Part shown: positions 39,500-48,811 of the stretch, piece by piece
How positions within the stretch are numbered: the first letter of the stretch is position 1
Layout: every line of letters starts with the position of its first letter
Assembly (NCBI RefSeq): GCF_022808615.1
Contig: NZ_JAKZKS010000012.1
Span: 31,108-95,107, forward strand
Direction of reading: 5' to 3'
DNA: 64,000 bases
From: Bacillus sp. FJAT-47783
GTDB lineage: Bacteria > Bacillota > Bacilli > Bacillales > Aeribacillaceae
The notes under the pieces: model-generated
What the model was told of the DNA's origin: nothing
The model's database searches: none
The model's input: the letters and a program-made list of their open reading frames with translations, nothing else
Translations under genes and position numbers: made by a program

Positions 39500-39529
39500 A
39501 TTATACTAAAAAAAAGAAAAAAGTGGGAA
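39500..39529 (-). promoter_or_regulatory. Possible promoter for the ccdB leader
   Basis: On the minus strand a consensus TATAAT follows, after 18 bases, a poor TTCCCA -35. It begins just past the ccdA stop, so ccdB may be transcribed independently of ccdA. Confidence 0.4.
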
Positions 39530-39537
39530 AATTCACC

Positions 39538-40245
39538 TTAAAATCCCGTAAATCCACCAAATATGTTAGTAAAGAAAATGATAATTTTCGTTAGCCAATC
39601 AAAAAACAATAAAATCCCCATAATAATCATAATCACGCCGCCAATTTTCATAATCTTGACATTATGTTTTTTAATCCAGTCCATTTTCCCAATGAAAAAT
39701 GATAAAACGAAAAATGGAATCGCAAAGCCAAGTGTATAGGCTAACATATAAACGAAGCCAGACCCTGGATTTGAAGCAGCTAGTAAAATAACTGATGCTA
39801 AAATGGGACCCGTACAAGGAGTCCACCCTGCTGCAAAAGCCATCCCAATTAAGCTAGAGCCTAACAAACCAGCCGGACGATTTTTAAACTGAAAACGCTT
39901 TTCTTTCATCAGCGCATCTGGTGTAAACAAACCTAAAACGACAAATCCAAAAAACACAATAAAAATGGCCCCAATTTGGCGAATTAAATCTTGATAGTCC
40001 AAAAATAGCTTTCCAATAAACGTTGTACCAAATCCAATTGCAATAAAAATAACCGAAAAGCCTAATAAAAAAAATAACGTATGTAATAGGCTTCTCTTTT
40101 GCAACATCGCATTTTCACCCTTTATTTCATTAACCGAAACCCCTGTTATGTATGACAAGAAAGCTGGATATAACGGCAAACAACAAGGAGAAATAAATGA
40201 AAGCAAACCAGCTCCAAATGCTAAAAATACATTTACATCACTCAA
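39538..40245 (-). CDS. ccdA: Cytochrome c biogenesis protein CcdA
   Basis: A 235-residue DsbD-type membrane protein with six to seven helices. The redox cysteines lie in [14 protein letters not shown] and [11 protein letters not shown]. It carries electrons from cytosolic thioredoxin to extracytoplasmic thiol proteins such as ResA, needed for cytochrome c and spore maturation. It is first in the ccd cluster. Confidence 0.95.
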   Translation of the reverse strand: MSDVNVFLAFGAGLLSFISPCCLPLYPAFLSYITGVSVNEIKGENAMLQKRSLLHTLFFLLGFSVIFIAIGFGTTFIGKLFLDYQDLIRQIGAIFIVFFGFVVLGLFTPDALMKEKRFQFKNRPAGLLGSSLIGMAFAAGWTPCTGPILASVILLAASNPGSGFVYMLAYTLGFAIPFFVLSFFIGKMDWIKKHNVKIMKIGGVIMIIMGILLFFDWLTKIIIFFTNIFGGFTGF

Positions 40246-40539
40246 ATCAATTCACTCCTTTCCTTCCTACTATTTTAACAAGTTGGGATCGAAAAATAAT
40301 CACGTTGGATATGACATTTTTATAACAATTTTATGTGGGAAAAGTGAATTCATTATGTTTGTAGCGTAAATATCTATAGGTCTCTTGATGTTTTACTGGG
40401 AACGACCATTTATTATAGTATGCTACATCCATAGCACGTGTTGAAACGAACACAATTTTCAATGTATTAAGATAAAAGAAGTATTTTTAAATAAATATGT
40501 TAATATAGGAATATAAAGATAAAATAGGGAGAGTTTGTT
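40246..40539. other. Intergenic region upstream of ccdA
   Basis: A 294-base AT-rich gap between divergent genes. It must hold promoters both ways. I see no repeat, small gene or known operator in it. Confidence 0.4.
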
Positions 40540-40725
40540 ATGGAGGAAAGTAAGAATTTATACAAAGAAGGACATTATCGGTTTTGGTTAAATACCGAAA
40601 GAGGTTATCTTCGCTTAAAACTCGACGGAAGTAATGAACTATATACAATACCTAAAGACTCACCACTATATAACCGTCTCATGGAAGATTTATTTGGAAA
40701 ACATAGCAAAAAAGACAAAGAATAA
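40540..40725 (+). CDS. Hypothetical protein, 61 residues
   Basis: It starts at ATG 40540 after GGGAGAG and ends just before a good terminator, which supports a real gene. The product is hydrophilic and charged (EGHYRFWLNTERGYLRLKLD) with a lysine-rich tail. I do not recognise the family. It stands alone at the border of the accessory block. Confidence 0.65.
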   Translation: MEESKNLYKEGHYRFWLNTERGYLRLKLDGSNELYTIPKDSPLYNRLMEDLFGKHSKKDKE

Positions 40726-40729
40726 TGAC

Positions 40730-40769
40730 AAAACCGCTTTGTACGTAAATCGTTTCAAAGCGGTTTTTC
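40730..40769 (+). terminator. Terminator after the 61-residue gene
   Basis: AAAACCGCTTTG and CAAAGCGGTTTT form a 12-bp perfect stem followed by TCTTTT. Confidence 0.9.
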
Positions 40770-40988
40770 TTTTGACTTCAACTTATTGAAATCTTACCTT
40801 ATTCGTCATTCACCAACTTCTCGTCACGTTAATACACATATACATACCTAATTGTGTTTTAGATTCTCTCCCGTTATTTGCTATAATATATAAAAAAGGA
40901 CTTCATCCCTCACTTCGGAATCGCATCATATAATAGAATAACTAAGGGTAGCCTCTATAAGCAGTTTTTGTTTAAGACGAAACGGTTA

Positions 40989-41162
40989 TCATTCTCCGCC
41001 GTTCGTGTATTTATTATCTCCCATTATATAGTTTGAACTGTCACTAGGTTTATCGTTTGGGTTGGTTGGTATCTGCGAATCATTGTTGTTTTTCCTTCGT
41101 CTCCAGTCTATAAAAAAAGCAAATGCTAAAATCAAAAGAACAAAAATTAAAAACCCTATCAC
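40989..41162 (-). CDS. Small single-pass membrane protein, 57 residues
   Basis: It starts with GTG at 41162, 6 bases after AGGAAGTG. The sequence begins with a helix (MIGFLIFVLLILAFAFFI), then DWRRRK, which fixes the tail inside, then an Asn/Asp/Pro-rich tail (NNNDSQIPTNPNDKPSD). The family is not recognised. The good binding site, membrane helix and positive-inside stop-transfer support a real gene. Confidence 0.65.
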   Translation of the reverse strand: MIGFLIFVLLILAFAFFIDWRRRKNNNDSQIPTNPNDKPSDSSNYIMGDNKYTNGGE

Positions 41163-41482
41163 TTAAATCACTTCCTTTTACTTCAAATATTATCGGCCCC
41201 TCCTTTATATTTTATAAATATTCATACCTTAGTTGATCAAAGACCATCAAATTACTGGCTAACCTCCCTGTTCTCTTTTCTATTGACAGGCTTATCTCTA
41301 GGAAAGACAATACATTGTAAGTATATCGCTTGGTAGGAACTCCCCCTCATGCTAAACCCAATTCATCCCCTTGGCATTCACTTAGTAGAACCCCCTCGTT
41401 CTGCTCACCTTATTTTTTAAAAATACGTGTCTTGACGATGGGGTCCATTTTATTCCCCAAGAATTATCACCTCTTTCACCTT
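41163..41482. other. Intergenic region with no recognised gene
   Basis: A 320-base gap. The minus strand has an open stretch of about 45 codons near 41220-41360 without a credible start. It may be decayed coding sequence, but I cannot name a family. No repeat or terminator for the SDR gene was found. Confidence 0.35.
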
Positions 41483-42313
41483 TTATTTTTGTTTTAACAT
41501 CATGTACAGTACTCTATCGAACATTCGGTCAGAAAGAATTCGTCTTAAGAATACCATTGGTTTGGCAAACTTTCCTACCAAATACCTTGTCTTGGGCTTC
41601 TTCGATTCTATCGCCCTTAGCACCGTTTCAGCAATCAGCTTCGGAGAAGATGAGCTCCCTCCCATTCTTTTAGACATATCAACATAAGATTTCGTCATAT
41701 TGGCATAAGCAGTACTGCCTGACATTTTTTGAACATTTTCTAGCATAATATCGGACCATTCACTTTCGATTGCTCCTGGCTCAATGACAACTACATCAAT
41801 CCCAAATGGAGCAACCTCAAGTCTAAGACAATCTGAAAAACCCTCCAGCGCATGCTTTGTGGCATGATACCATGCTCCTAGTGGTGTATAAACTTTTCCG
41901 CCCATAGAAGAGTTATTGATGATCTTTCCTGATTTTTGCTTTCTCATATATGGAAGAACCAGTTGAGTTAGTCTGCTCAGTCCAAACAGATTTACCTCAA
42001 ACTGCCTCCTTGCCTCTTCCAATGGGACATCCTCCACTGCACCGTAAGATCCGTATCCAGCATTATTAAACAAGACATCAATTCTTCCTTGTTCTCGTAT
42101 GATACGGTTTAAACCATTAATCATTGATTGTTCATTTGTTAAATCCATTGCTAGGATATGAGCACCTTTCGCTTCCAATTCTTTCATTTTCTCTATTCTT
42201 CTTGCTGCTCCATAGACAATGTATCCTTTTTCCAAGAGCAATTCAGCTGTGGCTTTCCCCATTCCTGCAGAAGCCCCGGTAATGAGAACAACACTCTTAC
42301 TGTTAGAATTCAT
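41483..42313 (-). CDS. SDR-family oxidoreductase
   Basis: A 276-residue short-chain dehydrogenase. The cofactor motif is TGASAGMGKATA, NNAGYGSYGA is mid-protein, and the catalytic Ser (NNSSMGG) and YxxxK (WYHATKHALEG) are in place. The VIEPGAIESEW segment follows, as in retinol/17-beta-type SDRs. The substrate is unknown. It is transcribed away from a TetR gene and probably repressed by it. Confidence 0.88.
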   Translation of the reverse strand: MNSNSKSVVLITGASAGMGKATAELLLEKGYIVYGAARRIEKMKELEAKGAHILAMDLTNEQSMINGLNRIIREQGRIDVLFNNAGYGSYGAVEDVPLEEARRQFEVNLFGLSRLTQLVLPYMRKQKSGKIINNSSMGGKVYTPLGAWYHATKHALEGFSDCLRLEVAPFGIDVVVIEPGAIESEWSDIMLENVQKMSGSTAYANMTKSYVDMSKRMGGSSSSPKLIAETVLRAIESKKPKTRYLVGKFAKPMVFLRRILSDRMFDRVLYMMLKQK

Positions 42314-42352
42314 TTTTTCTCCTCCATTTATCTATATTAAAGCTACATTTGT

Positions 42353-42395
42353 ATCTAGTTATACACTTGTGTCATTTGTGTAACTAGATTATAAT
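42353..42395. promoter_or_regulatory. TetR-type operator overlapping the tetR promoter
   Basis: Inverted repeat ATCTAGTTATACAC...GTGTAACTAGAT (42353-42389). It covers a promoter on the plus strand: TTGTGT at 42367, a 17-base spacer, TATAAT at 42390. This suggests autoregulation of the TetR gene and control of the divergent SDR. Confidence 0.7.
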
Positions 42396-42484
42396 GACAT
42401 TACTAAAACTAAGTCAATAGATGGGGAACAAGTGATACATAATAAGAAATATGGGACATTTTTTCTGAAAAGAAGGAGATTCTA

Positions 42485-43051
42485 ATGCAATACAAAAAAA
42501 GTAATAACCCTAGTTCCATTCGATCGAGGAAGATGATTATTGATGCTTTACTGCAATTAATGGAGGAAAAACCTTACCATAAGATATCTATTAAAGAACT
42601 TACAGATACCGCTCAGTTAGTTCGAAAAACCTTTTACCGAAACTTCAAATCTAAAGAAGATGTTCTTCAGGAATACATTACTGGATTGATGAATGAAGTC
42701 GAACAGAAATTTGAAGAAGTAGACGTTCTGACCCCTTATATCATGGCAAAATTATATTTTGAGTTTTGGCAGAAACATATTGATTTTTTACAACTCCTCC
42801 AACAAAATAACCTTTTCATTATCGTTCTTAAGCAGCTAAACGATTATACACCTGTCATAAATAGTAAGTATAAAGCTGAATTGATGAAGGGATATGATGA
42901 CAAATTCTTGGAGTATTATACGGTGTTCAATACAGCAGGTATTTGGCACATGCTTGAAAAGTGGATCAGTTTAGGAGTAAAGGAGACACCTGAAGAAATG
43001 GCTCAGATTTACTCAGACATTACATTGAATAATCCTCACATGAGAAAATGA
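42485..43051 (+). CDS. TetR/AcrR-family transcriptional regulator
   Basis: A 188-residue protein with an N-terminal helix-turn-helix (KMIIDALLQLMEEKPYHKIS, then ELTDTAQLVRKTFYRNFKSK) and a ligand-binding C-terminal half. It is divergent from the SDR gene with an inverted repeat between them, so it is the likely local regulator. AAGGAGATTCTA precedes the ATG. Confidence 0.88.
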   Translation: MQYKKSNNPSSIRSRKMIIDALLQLMEEKPYHKISIKELTDTAQLVRKTFYRNFKSKEDVLQEYITGLMNEVEQKFEEVDVLTPYIMAKLYFEFWQKHIDFLQLLQQNNLFIIVLKQLNDYTPVINSKYKAELMKGYDDKFLEYYTVFNTAGIWHMLEKWISLGVKETPEEMAQIYSDITLNNPHMRK

Positions 43052-43053
43052 AA

Positions 43054-43091
43054 AAAGGGAGACATCATCTTATAAGGTCGATGCTCCCTTT
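43054..43091 (+). terminator. tetR terminator
   Basis: AAAGGGAG and CTCCCTTT, with an inner CATC/GATG pairing, then TCTCC. It follows the TetR stop. Confidence 0.75.
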
Positions 43092-43324
43092 CTCCATCTA
43101 TATTTTTATGTTAAGTGAACTATCTTCATCTATGGGGATTTTGCCCCATTTTGTAGATTAAACTAAGCGACCTGTTATTTTAGAATCCAGCTCTTTAACT
43201 TAATAACAAATTAAGTATAAGACTAAAAGCGTATACCGTTTAAAGGCGGTGGGCCCCTAAATATTTTTTCATTACCTCTTACTCTCCCCTAACCTGTAGG
43301 AAATGCATGTACCCTTTTTCCTTT

Positions 43325-43582
43325 TTATTTGATAAGTATTAATATAATTACAGTAAGAGCCCCCAAACCTATGAAACCCATCAACAAATAACCGAGAATA
43401 CGAATGGGTAGTGGTAAGCTGTTTATATTGACATTCGAAAGGTTTGGGGATGGGAAGCCTTCAATCCGTCCCAAATGCTCCATGGCATCATTAATCGATC
43501 TTCCTCCGTTATTGTTACGGTTAGATTGTTCCAGACGTTTTTCAATACGATTCTTTACCTTCTCAAGTTCCTCATCGATAAT
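43325..43582 (-). CDS. Tail-anchored small protein, probable ATT start
   Basis: An 85-codon frame: IIDEELEKVKNRIEKRLEQS, a NRNNNGGR linker, a PSPNLSNVNINSLPLPIR segment and a C-terminal membrane helix (ILGYLLMGFIGLGALTVIIL) ending LIK. No ATG, GTG or TTG lies between the upstream TAG and this start. The perfect GGAGGTGG is 4-7 bases before ATT 43582, so ATT is the best start. The coherent protein (coiled coil plus tail anchor) argues for a real gene. I do not recognise the family. Confidence 0.6.
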   Translation of the reverse strand: MIDEELEKVKNRIEKRLEQSNRNNNGGRSINDAMEHLGRIEGFPSPNLSNVNINSLPLPIRILGYLLMGFIGLGALTVIILILIK

Positions 43583-43785
43583 GGTTCCACCTCCATTTTT
43601 TGTGCAATACGAAAGTACCTAGTAATAATAAACGAAACCGTAACGAAAAATGATGTACCGTTGCGTGATGATATAATCCTCGATTTGCTTTTTCCATCAT
43701 CAACAAAGCAATCGAAAAACATTTCGGCGAACCAAAACAGTATTATTGTGAACAGATTCTCCAAATCAAAGAGTAGGTAGAACAC
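43555..43785 (-). CDS. Possible small membrane protein overlapping the tail-anchored gene
   Basis: A 76-codon frame starting GTG 43785, with a hydrophobic first third (FYLLFDLENLFTIILFWFAE) and a second hydrophobic stretch. It overlaps the start of the next gene by 28 bases, which would couple their translation. The overlap holds an A6 run. The start has only a poor binding site (GTAGG). It may be real, a decayed 5' part of the next gene, or chance. Confidence 0.3.
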   Translation of the reverse strand: MFYLLFDLENLFTIILFWFAEMFFDCFVDDGKSKSRIISSRNGTSFFVTVSFIITRYFRIAQKMEVEPLSMRNLRR

Positions 43786-43865
43786 GAAACCTACCGTTAC
43801 TTTAATGTCACCGTGCTGCTAACAACCTTTGAAGCTGCCTAAGGATGGTTAGCGTATTAAGAGGT

Positions 43866-43997
43866 CTATTCTTTATCTTCAATTACATCTCTTAGGAACA
43901 TTGCCGTATTGCCACTTGAGTCAAAGAAGATAGACCATAAAAGTACAAATGGAAAAGTAACGATTAAGAATAGATACTTCCCGATTTTTTTAATCAT
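43866..43997 (-). CDS. Small single-pass membrane protein, 43 residues
   Basis: It starts at ATG 43997, 7 bases after GGAGGTG. Sequence: a basic start (MIKKIGK), a helix (YLFLIVTFPFVLLWSIFF), and an acidic tail ending VIEDKE. The family is not recognised. The strong binding site supports expression. Confidence 0.65.
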   Translation of the reverse strand: MIKKIGKYLFLIVTFPFVLLWSIFFDSSGNTAMFLRDVIEDKE

Positions 43998-44181
43998 ATC
44001 ATCACCTCCGTAAATGGATAATAAATATACGGCTAAATCATCATTTGGTTTCATTATTTTTAATATTTTTACAATTCATTTAATTATTTATCCCACAAGC
44101 TTTTTTCTAGGGCTTTGCTGTGAATCCTTTAGCTTAGCATTGATATATGTACTCTTCTAAAGCTTCTTCCAAAACATAAAA

Positions 44182-44225
44182 AAACCACCTTTCATTGGTT
44201 ACGTTTCCAATAGAAAAAGTGGTTT
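44182..44225. terminator. Terminator-like hairpin
   Basis: AAACCACCTTTC/AAAAAGTGGTTT with an inner ATTGG/CCAAT pairing. It lies in the 260-base gap between the 43-residue gene and yneF and has A and T runs on its sides. Its parent transcript is unclear. Confidence 0.55.
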
Positions 44226-44361
44226 CGGATTCGATTGATGAAAGATTAAGCAAAAAGATCAGACATTTAAGGTAAAAAGTTCATCTACAACAAAATATTA
44301 GATAAAACTTGTCCTATTAATGCTTATCAGTCAGCTTAATCTCTTATATATCAACGTTTAT

Positions 44362-44580
44362 TTATTTCAGTTGATTGTTCATCGCTTTCATCATTTGGTT
44401 AATTTTCTTTTGGGATGGCTTTTGACCCATTTGCATCATCATCATTTTTAACATTTGTTCGTTAATAGGTGGGTTTTTCTTCAAATAGTTCATCATATAT
44501 TTTCTCGCAATAAAAAAACCTAACGCTACGCCACCAACTAGCGCTAGAACGATTAAAAGAATCGCTAACCAAAGTTCCAT
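44362..44580 (-). CDS. yneF: UPF0154 membrane protein YneF
   Basis: A 72-residue protein: an N-terminal helix ([20 protein letters not shown]), then [20 protein letters not shown] and a Met-rich tail, the YneF family. The function is unknown. I start at ATG 44580 after GGAGG; upstream in-frame codons are not conserved. Confidence 0.92.
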   Translation of the reverse strand: MELWLAILLIVLALVGGVALGFFIARKYMMNYLKKNPPINEQMLKMMMMQMGQKPSQKKINQMMKAMNNQLK

Positions 44581-44668
44581 TAACTCTTTTCCTCCTTCAT
44601 GTTGTCTAACATACAGTGTACTAAACGAAACGAAATTATACAATATTTGACCAGTAATTTTTGCCTAT

Positions 44669-45115
44669 CTAGACAAATTTTCTTTCTTTAATAGGGTTTA
44701 ACCATCCGTACTGTTCATTTTTAAAGTCCATAGCTAAAAAGCAACAATTGAACTTTCGTAATATTTCAAAAAAGACCGTTTCAGCTTCAAAGCTACCTGT
44801 TGCCGTAATTTCGATATTTTGTTTCTTTAACATTAATGTGGCGCTTCCACGATTATTGCTTAAAAAATATTTATGAATTGGAGATACATGTTGATAACCG
44901 TCATGATTTTCTAAATACATTTTTATAAGTTCATCTAAATATACAACAGGGATCTTCTTGGATACATAGTCGACTTGTCGCTTTATCGTAGCATAGCGAT
45001 GCTCATCTCTGCTTGTCCATAAATACTCATGAAATAATTGAAACAATTTCAATTCTCGGCCGAAATAATGACTCGCAAACTCCTCATTTATTAAGTAGAG
45101 ATAAAAGTGCCTCAT
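44669..45115 (-). CDS. sirA: Sporulation inhibitor of replication SirA (YneE)
   Basis: A 148-residue protein starting MRHFYLYLINEEFASHYFGR, the SirA signature. During sporulation under Spo0A control it binds domain I of DnaA and blocks new replication. The start is at ATG 45115, with GGAGTGG upstream. It lies between tkt and yneF, as in B. subtilis. Confidence 0.92.
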   Translation of the reverse strand: MRHFYLYLINEEFASHYFGRELKLFQLFHEYLWTSRDEHRYATIKRQVDYVSKKIPVVYLDELIKMYLENHDGYQHVSPIHKYFLSNNRGSATLMLKKQNIEITATGSFEAETVFFEILRKFNCCFLAMDFKNEQYGWLNPIKERKFV

Positions 45116-45213
45116 AAAACCCACTCCGTTCCAACCTTTTCACTTATTATAGCGTAAAGATATGAAGAGAATTGTCTGATAGCGGTAAAATGAGGCACTA
45201 ATTTTGTCGAATC

Positions 45214-47217
45214 TTAGCCTAATAATGCTTTTACTCTTGCAACAACGTTTTCAACGGTGAACCCATACTCTTCCATAATTTTCGAACCAGGAGCTGATGC
45301 ACCGAATGTATCGATCGCTAAAATGTCTCCTTCGTCGCCAACGTAACGCTCCCAGCCTAATGGTGAAGCCATCTCAATAGCAAGACGTTTCTTTACATTC
45401 TTCGGTAAAACTTGTTCTTTATAAGAAGCTGATTGCTTTTCAAAGCGATCCCAAGATGGCATGCTGACAACTGATACGTGAATACCTTCTTTTGCTAATG
45501 CTGCTTGCGCTTTTACAGCTAATCCTACTTCTGATCCTGATGCTAGAAGGATCGCATCGTGTTGAGATTCTTTTGCTGGGGATACTACGTATGCACCTTT
45601 TCCTACACCTTCTTCAGCATGTGAAGCTGAAAGTTCTAACGTTTCAAGATTTTGACGTGTTAATACAAGTGCTGTCGGCATCTCTTTTGATGTTAAAGCT
45701 TGTTTCCAAGCCGCTTTCGTTTCGTTCCCATCTGCCGGACGAATGACAGAAAGGTTTGGCATGACACGTAAAGAAGCAAGTTGTTCAATTGGCTCATGTG
45801 TCGGGCCGTCTTCACCAACTGCAATACTATCATGTGTAAATACGTACGTAACAGGTAATTTCATTAATGCTGCCAGACGAATAGCCGGACGTAAATAATC
45901 AGAGAATACGAAGAATGTACCGCCAAAAACTCGTAACCCACCATGAAGTGCCATACCGTTTAATGCAGCACCCATTGCAAATTCACGAACGCCAAACCAA
46001 ATATTACGACCGCTATAGTCACTAGCTGCGAAATCCTCAGCGCCTTTAATCGTCGTTTTATTAGATCCTGCTAAATCAGCTGAGCCTCCAAAGAAAAACG
46101 GTACTTTCTTTGCAATCGCATTAATCATTTCGCCAGACGAAGCACGTGATGCAAGAGCTTTACCAGCTTCATAAGTAGGCATTTCAGCATCCCAATCTGC
46201 TGGTAATTCACCTGCAATTGCAAGTTTAAGTTGTGCCGCAAGCTCAGGATATTCTTTCTCATAGCTTGCAAATAACTCATTCCACTCTTTTTCTTTCTTT
46301 TGTCCTGCATCTTTAACAGTTTGTGCAAAATGCTCATAAACTTCATCTGGAACATGGAAATCATTTTCAAATGTCCAAGAATACGTTTCTTTCGTACGCT
46401 TTAATTCTTCCGCACCTAATGGAGCACCGTGTACACTAGACGTACCAGCAAGGGTAGGAGAACCGTATCCAATCGTCGTTCTTACTTCAATTAAGGTCGG
46501 ACGTTCAACATCTCCTTTGGCACTTTCAATGGCTTTAGCTATTTCTTCAACATTATTCCCATCCTCAACACGAAGAACTTGCCATCCCATTGATTCGAAT
46601 CGTTTCTGTACATCTTCCGAAAACGATTTATGTAAATCACCATCTAGTGAAATATCATTGGAATCATATAGTACGACTAGACGACCTAATTTCAAGTGAC
46701 CAGCTAATGAAGCTGCTTCAGAAGAAATTCCTTCCATTAAGTCTCCATCACCACAAATTGCAAATGTGTAGTGATCGACGATGTTGTACGATTCTTTATT
46801 ATATGTAGAAGCTAAATGACGTTCAGCCATTGCCATTCCAACAGCCATAGCAATACCTTGCCCTAGTGGACCAGTTGTTGCATCGACACCAGGAGTATGT
46901 CCAAATTCTGGATGACCAGGTGTTTTACTTCCCCATTGACGAAATTGTTTAATATCTTCCATTGTGACATCATAACCAGATAAATGAAGAAGGCTATAAA
47001 GTAACATGGAACCGTGTCCTGCAGATAACACGAAACGATCACGGTTAAACCAATTTGGATTTTCAGGGTTATGGTTCATATAATTTGTCCATAATGTGTA
47101 GGCCATAGGTGCAGCCCCCATCGGCATTCCTGGGTGACCAGAATTTGCTTTTTCAATAGCATCAATCGATAATGTGCGAATTGTATTAATTGCTAAATCT
47201 TGTATAGAGTTAGACAA
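45214..47217 (-). CDS. tkt: Transketolase
   Basis: A 667-residue ThDP enzyme. The ThDP-binding [20 protein letters not shown], the substrate His residues ([30 protein letters not shown]) and the pyrimidine domain are present. It moves two-carbon ketol units between sugars in the pentose phosphate pathway. It is monocistronic with its own upstream region. Confidence 0.96.
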   Translation of the reverse strand: MSNSIQDLAINTIRTLSIDAIEKANSGHPGMPMGAAPMAYTLWTNYMNHNPENPNWFNRDRFVLSAGHGSMLLYSLLHLSGYDVTMEDIKQFRQWGSKTPGHPEFGHTPGVDATTGPLGQGIAMAVGMAMAERHLASTYNKESYNIVDHYTFAICGDGDLMEGISSEAASLAGHLKLGRLVVLYDSNDISLDGDLHKSFSEDVQKRFESMGWQVLRVEDGNNVEEIAKAIESAKGDVERPTLIEVRTTIGYGSPTLAGTSSVHGAPLGAEELKRTKETYSWTFENDFHVPDEVYEHFAQTVKDAGQKKEKEWNELFASYEKEYPELAAQLKLAIAGELPADWDAEMPTYEAGKALASRASSGEMINAIAKKVPFFFGGSADLAGSNKTTIKGAEDFAASDYSGRNIWFGVREFAMGAALNGMALHGGLRVFGGTFFVFSDYLRPAIRLAALMKLPVTYVFTHDSIAVGEDGPTHEPIEQLASLRVMPNLSVIRPADGNETKAAWKQALTSKEMPTALVLTRQNLETLELSASHAEEGVGKGAYVVSPAKESQHDAILLASGSEVGLAVKAQAALAKEGIHVSVVSMPSWDRFEKQSASYKEQVLPKNVKKRLAIEMASPLGWERYVGDEGDILAIDTFGASAPGSKIMEEYGFTVENVVARVKALLG

Positions 47218-47322
47218 AGTCTTTCATCCTTTCTCTTATTAAGTAACCATTATTTTATCATAGCCTTTGTATTAAACATATATGTATTTTTTCATTTTAC
47301 ATCATTTTATAATCTCCAACAC

Positions 47323-47359
47323 AAAAAGGAATACACGGATCATTGCTGTATTCCTTTTT
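47323..47359 (-). terminator. ynzC terminator
   Basis: AAAAAGGAATACA and TGTATTCCTTTTT form a perfect 13-bp stem, starting at the ynzC stop. It ends the yneA-yneB-ynzC transcript. Confidence 0.88.
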
Positions 47360-47588
47360 AATGAAGTCGTTTATTTTTTATTTTTTTCAATTTTTCAGGT
47401 GTTACATCGTTTCCTTTTGGATCGAGAATCGTCACATTTTGTAATGTATTTTTAACAGAAGAACGAAAAGTTTGTAAATATTCTTTTCTTAATTGTTGTT
47501 GCTCTTCTTTTTCAGCATCTGTTAAACCAACTGATTTTGATTTCCTAGACAGTTCATTAATGCGGTCAATTTTCTCTTTTGGTAACAT
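47358..47588 (-). CDS. ynzC: DUF896 protein YnzC
   Basis: A 76-residue two-helix protein: MLPKEKIDRINELSRKSKSV, then GLTDAEKEEQQQLRKEYL, the DUF896 signature. It is the third gene of the SOS yneA operon in Bacillus. The function is unknown. Confidence 0.93.
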   Translation of the reverse strand: MLPKEKIDRINELSRKSKSVGLTDAEKEEQQQLRKEYLQTFRSSVKNTLQNVTILDPKGNDVTPEKLKKIKNKRLH

Positions 47589-47652
47589 GCTTTAAACTCC
47601 TTATTTATTTCTATCGCGCTTTTATCGTACTAAATCGATTAACAACTCGCAA

Positions 47653-48327
<675 letters not shown>

Positions 48328-48342
48328 CTACTCCTATTCTGA

Positions 48343-48654
48343 TTATTCCTTTGCTAGTAAGTGTTCATTATATAACATTTTTTTCTCAACCGGAATGACT
48401 ACGGTATCTCCGGGTTGAAGAACTAGATTCCTTAAGTCATTTTTCTCTTCGACCCATTTTACAAAATTTATTTTATCCATTTCTAATTTTTCTTCATAAC
48501 GTTCGGCTATCGACCAAATGCTGTCCCCATGCTCAATCGTAACTTCGTGGTAGTTTGATAAATCTTCCTTCTCGCCAGTATAAATGAGTGCTAATACCAC
48601 TAAACTCATAGCAACAAAAAAACTAATCATATAAGTAAAAGTCGTTTTCTCCAT
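48343..48654 (-). CDS. yneA: SOS cell-division suppressor YneA
   Basis: A 103-residue protein: an N-terminal membrane helix ([20 protein letters not shown]) and a C-terminal LysM domain ([16 protein letters not shown]...[11 protein letters not shown]). It halts septation during DNA damage and is cleared by proteases. The ATG at 48654 follows AGGAGGGG. Its promoter is overlapped by LexA boxes. Confidence 0.94.
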   Translation of the reverse strand: MEKTTFTYMISFFVAMSLVVLALIYTGEKEDLSNYHEVTIEHGDSIWSIAERYEEKLEMDKINFVKWVEEKNDLRNLVLQPGDTVVIPVEKKMLYNEHLLAKE

Positions 48655-48670
48655 CACTTTTCCCCTCCTA

Positions 48671-48725
48671 CAGAAACATTTGTTCGTGTTATTTGATTTT
48701 AGTATAATGCGAACAAATGTTTCTG
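48671..48725. promoter_or_regulatory. Pair of LexA boxes in a 16-bp inverted repeat
   Basis: CAGAAACATTTGTTCG (48671-48686) and its exact reverse complement (48710-48725) flank 23 bases. Each arm holds a CGAACAAATGTTTC LexA box. The arm at 48710 lies inside the yneA promoter spacer; the other is over the transcript start. Confidence 0.9.
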
Positions 48726-48729
48726 TCAA
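48701..48729 (-). promoter_or_regulatory. yneA promoter
   Basis: On the minus strand TTGACA (48724-48729), a 17-base spacer and TATACT (48701-48706). LexA box 2 fills the spacer. Confidence 0.85.
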
Positions 48730-48738
48730 CACAGTTTT

Positions 48739-48778
48739 CGAACTTATGTTTGTATATGAAGGAAAATCATGCTATAAT
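48739..48778 (+). promoter_or_regulatory. lexA promoter with LexA box
   Basis: LexA box CGAACTTATGTTTG at 48739-48752 overlaps the -35 TTGTAT (48750). After a 17-base spacer TATAAT is at 48773. This gives lexA autorepression. Confidence 0.85.
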
Positions 48779-48811
48779 TTACATAAACGAAATGACCCGA
48801 GGTGCTTTAAA

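Noticed and set aside
41220..41400. Transposase remnant
   Set aside because: There is an open minus-strand stretch, but no residue pattern I can tie to an IS family and no terminal repeats.
48680..48811. N-terminal extension of LexA
   Set aside because: The upstream in-frame ATG precedes the promoter and LexA box; LexA normally starts at [10 protein letters not shown], which has GAGGTG upstream.
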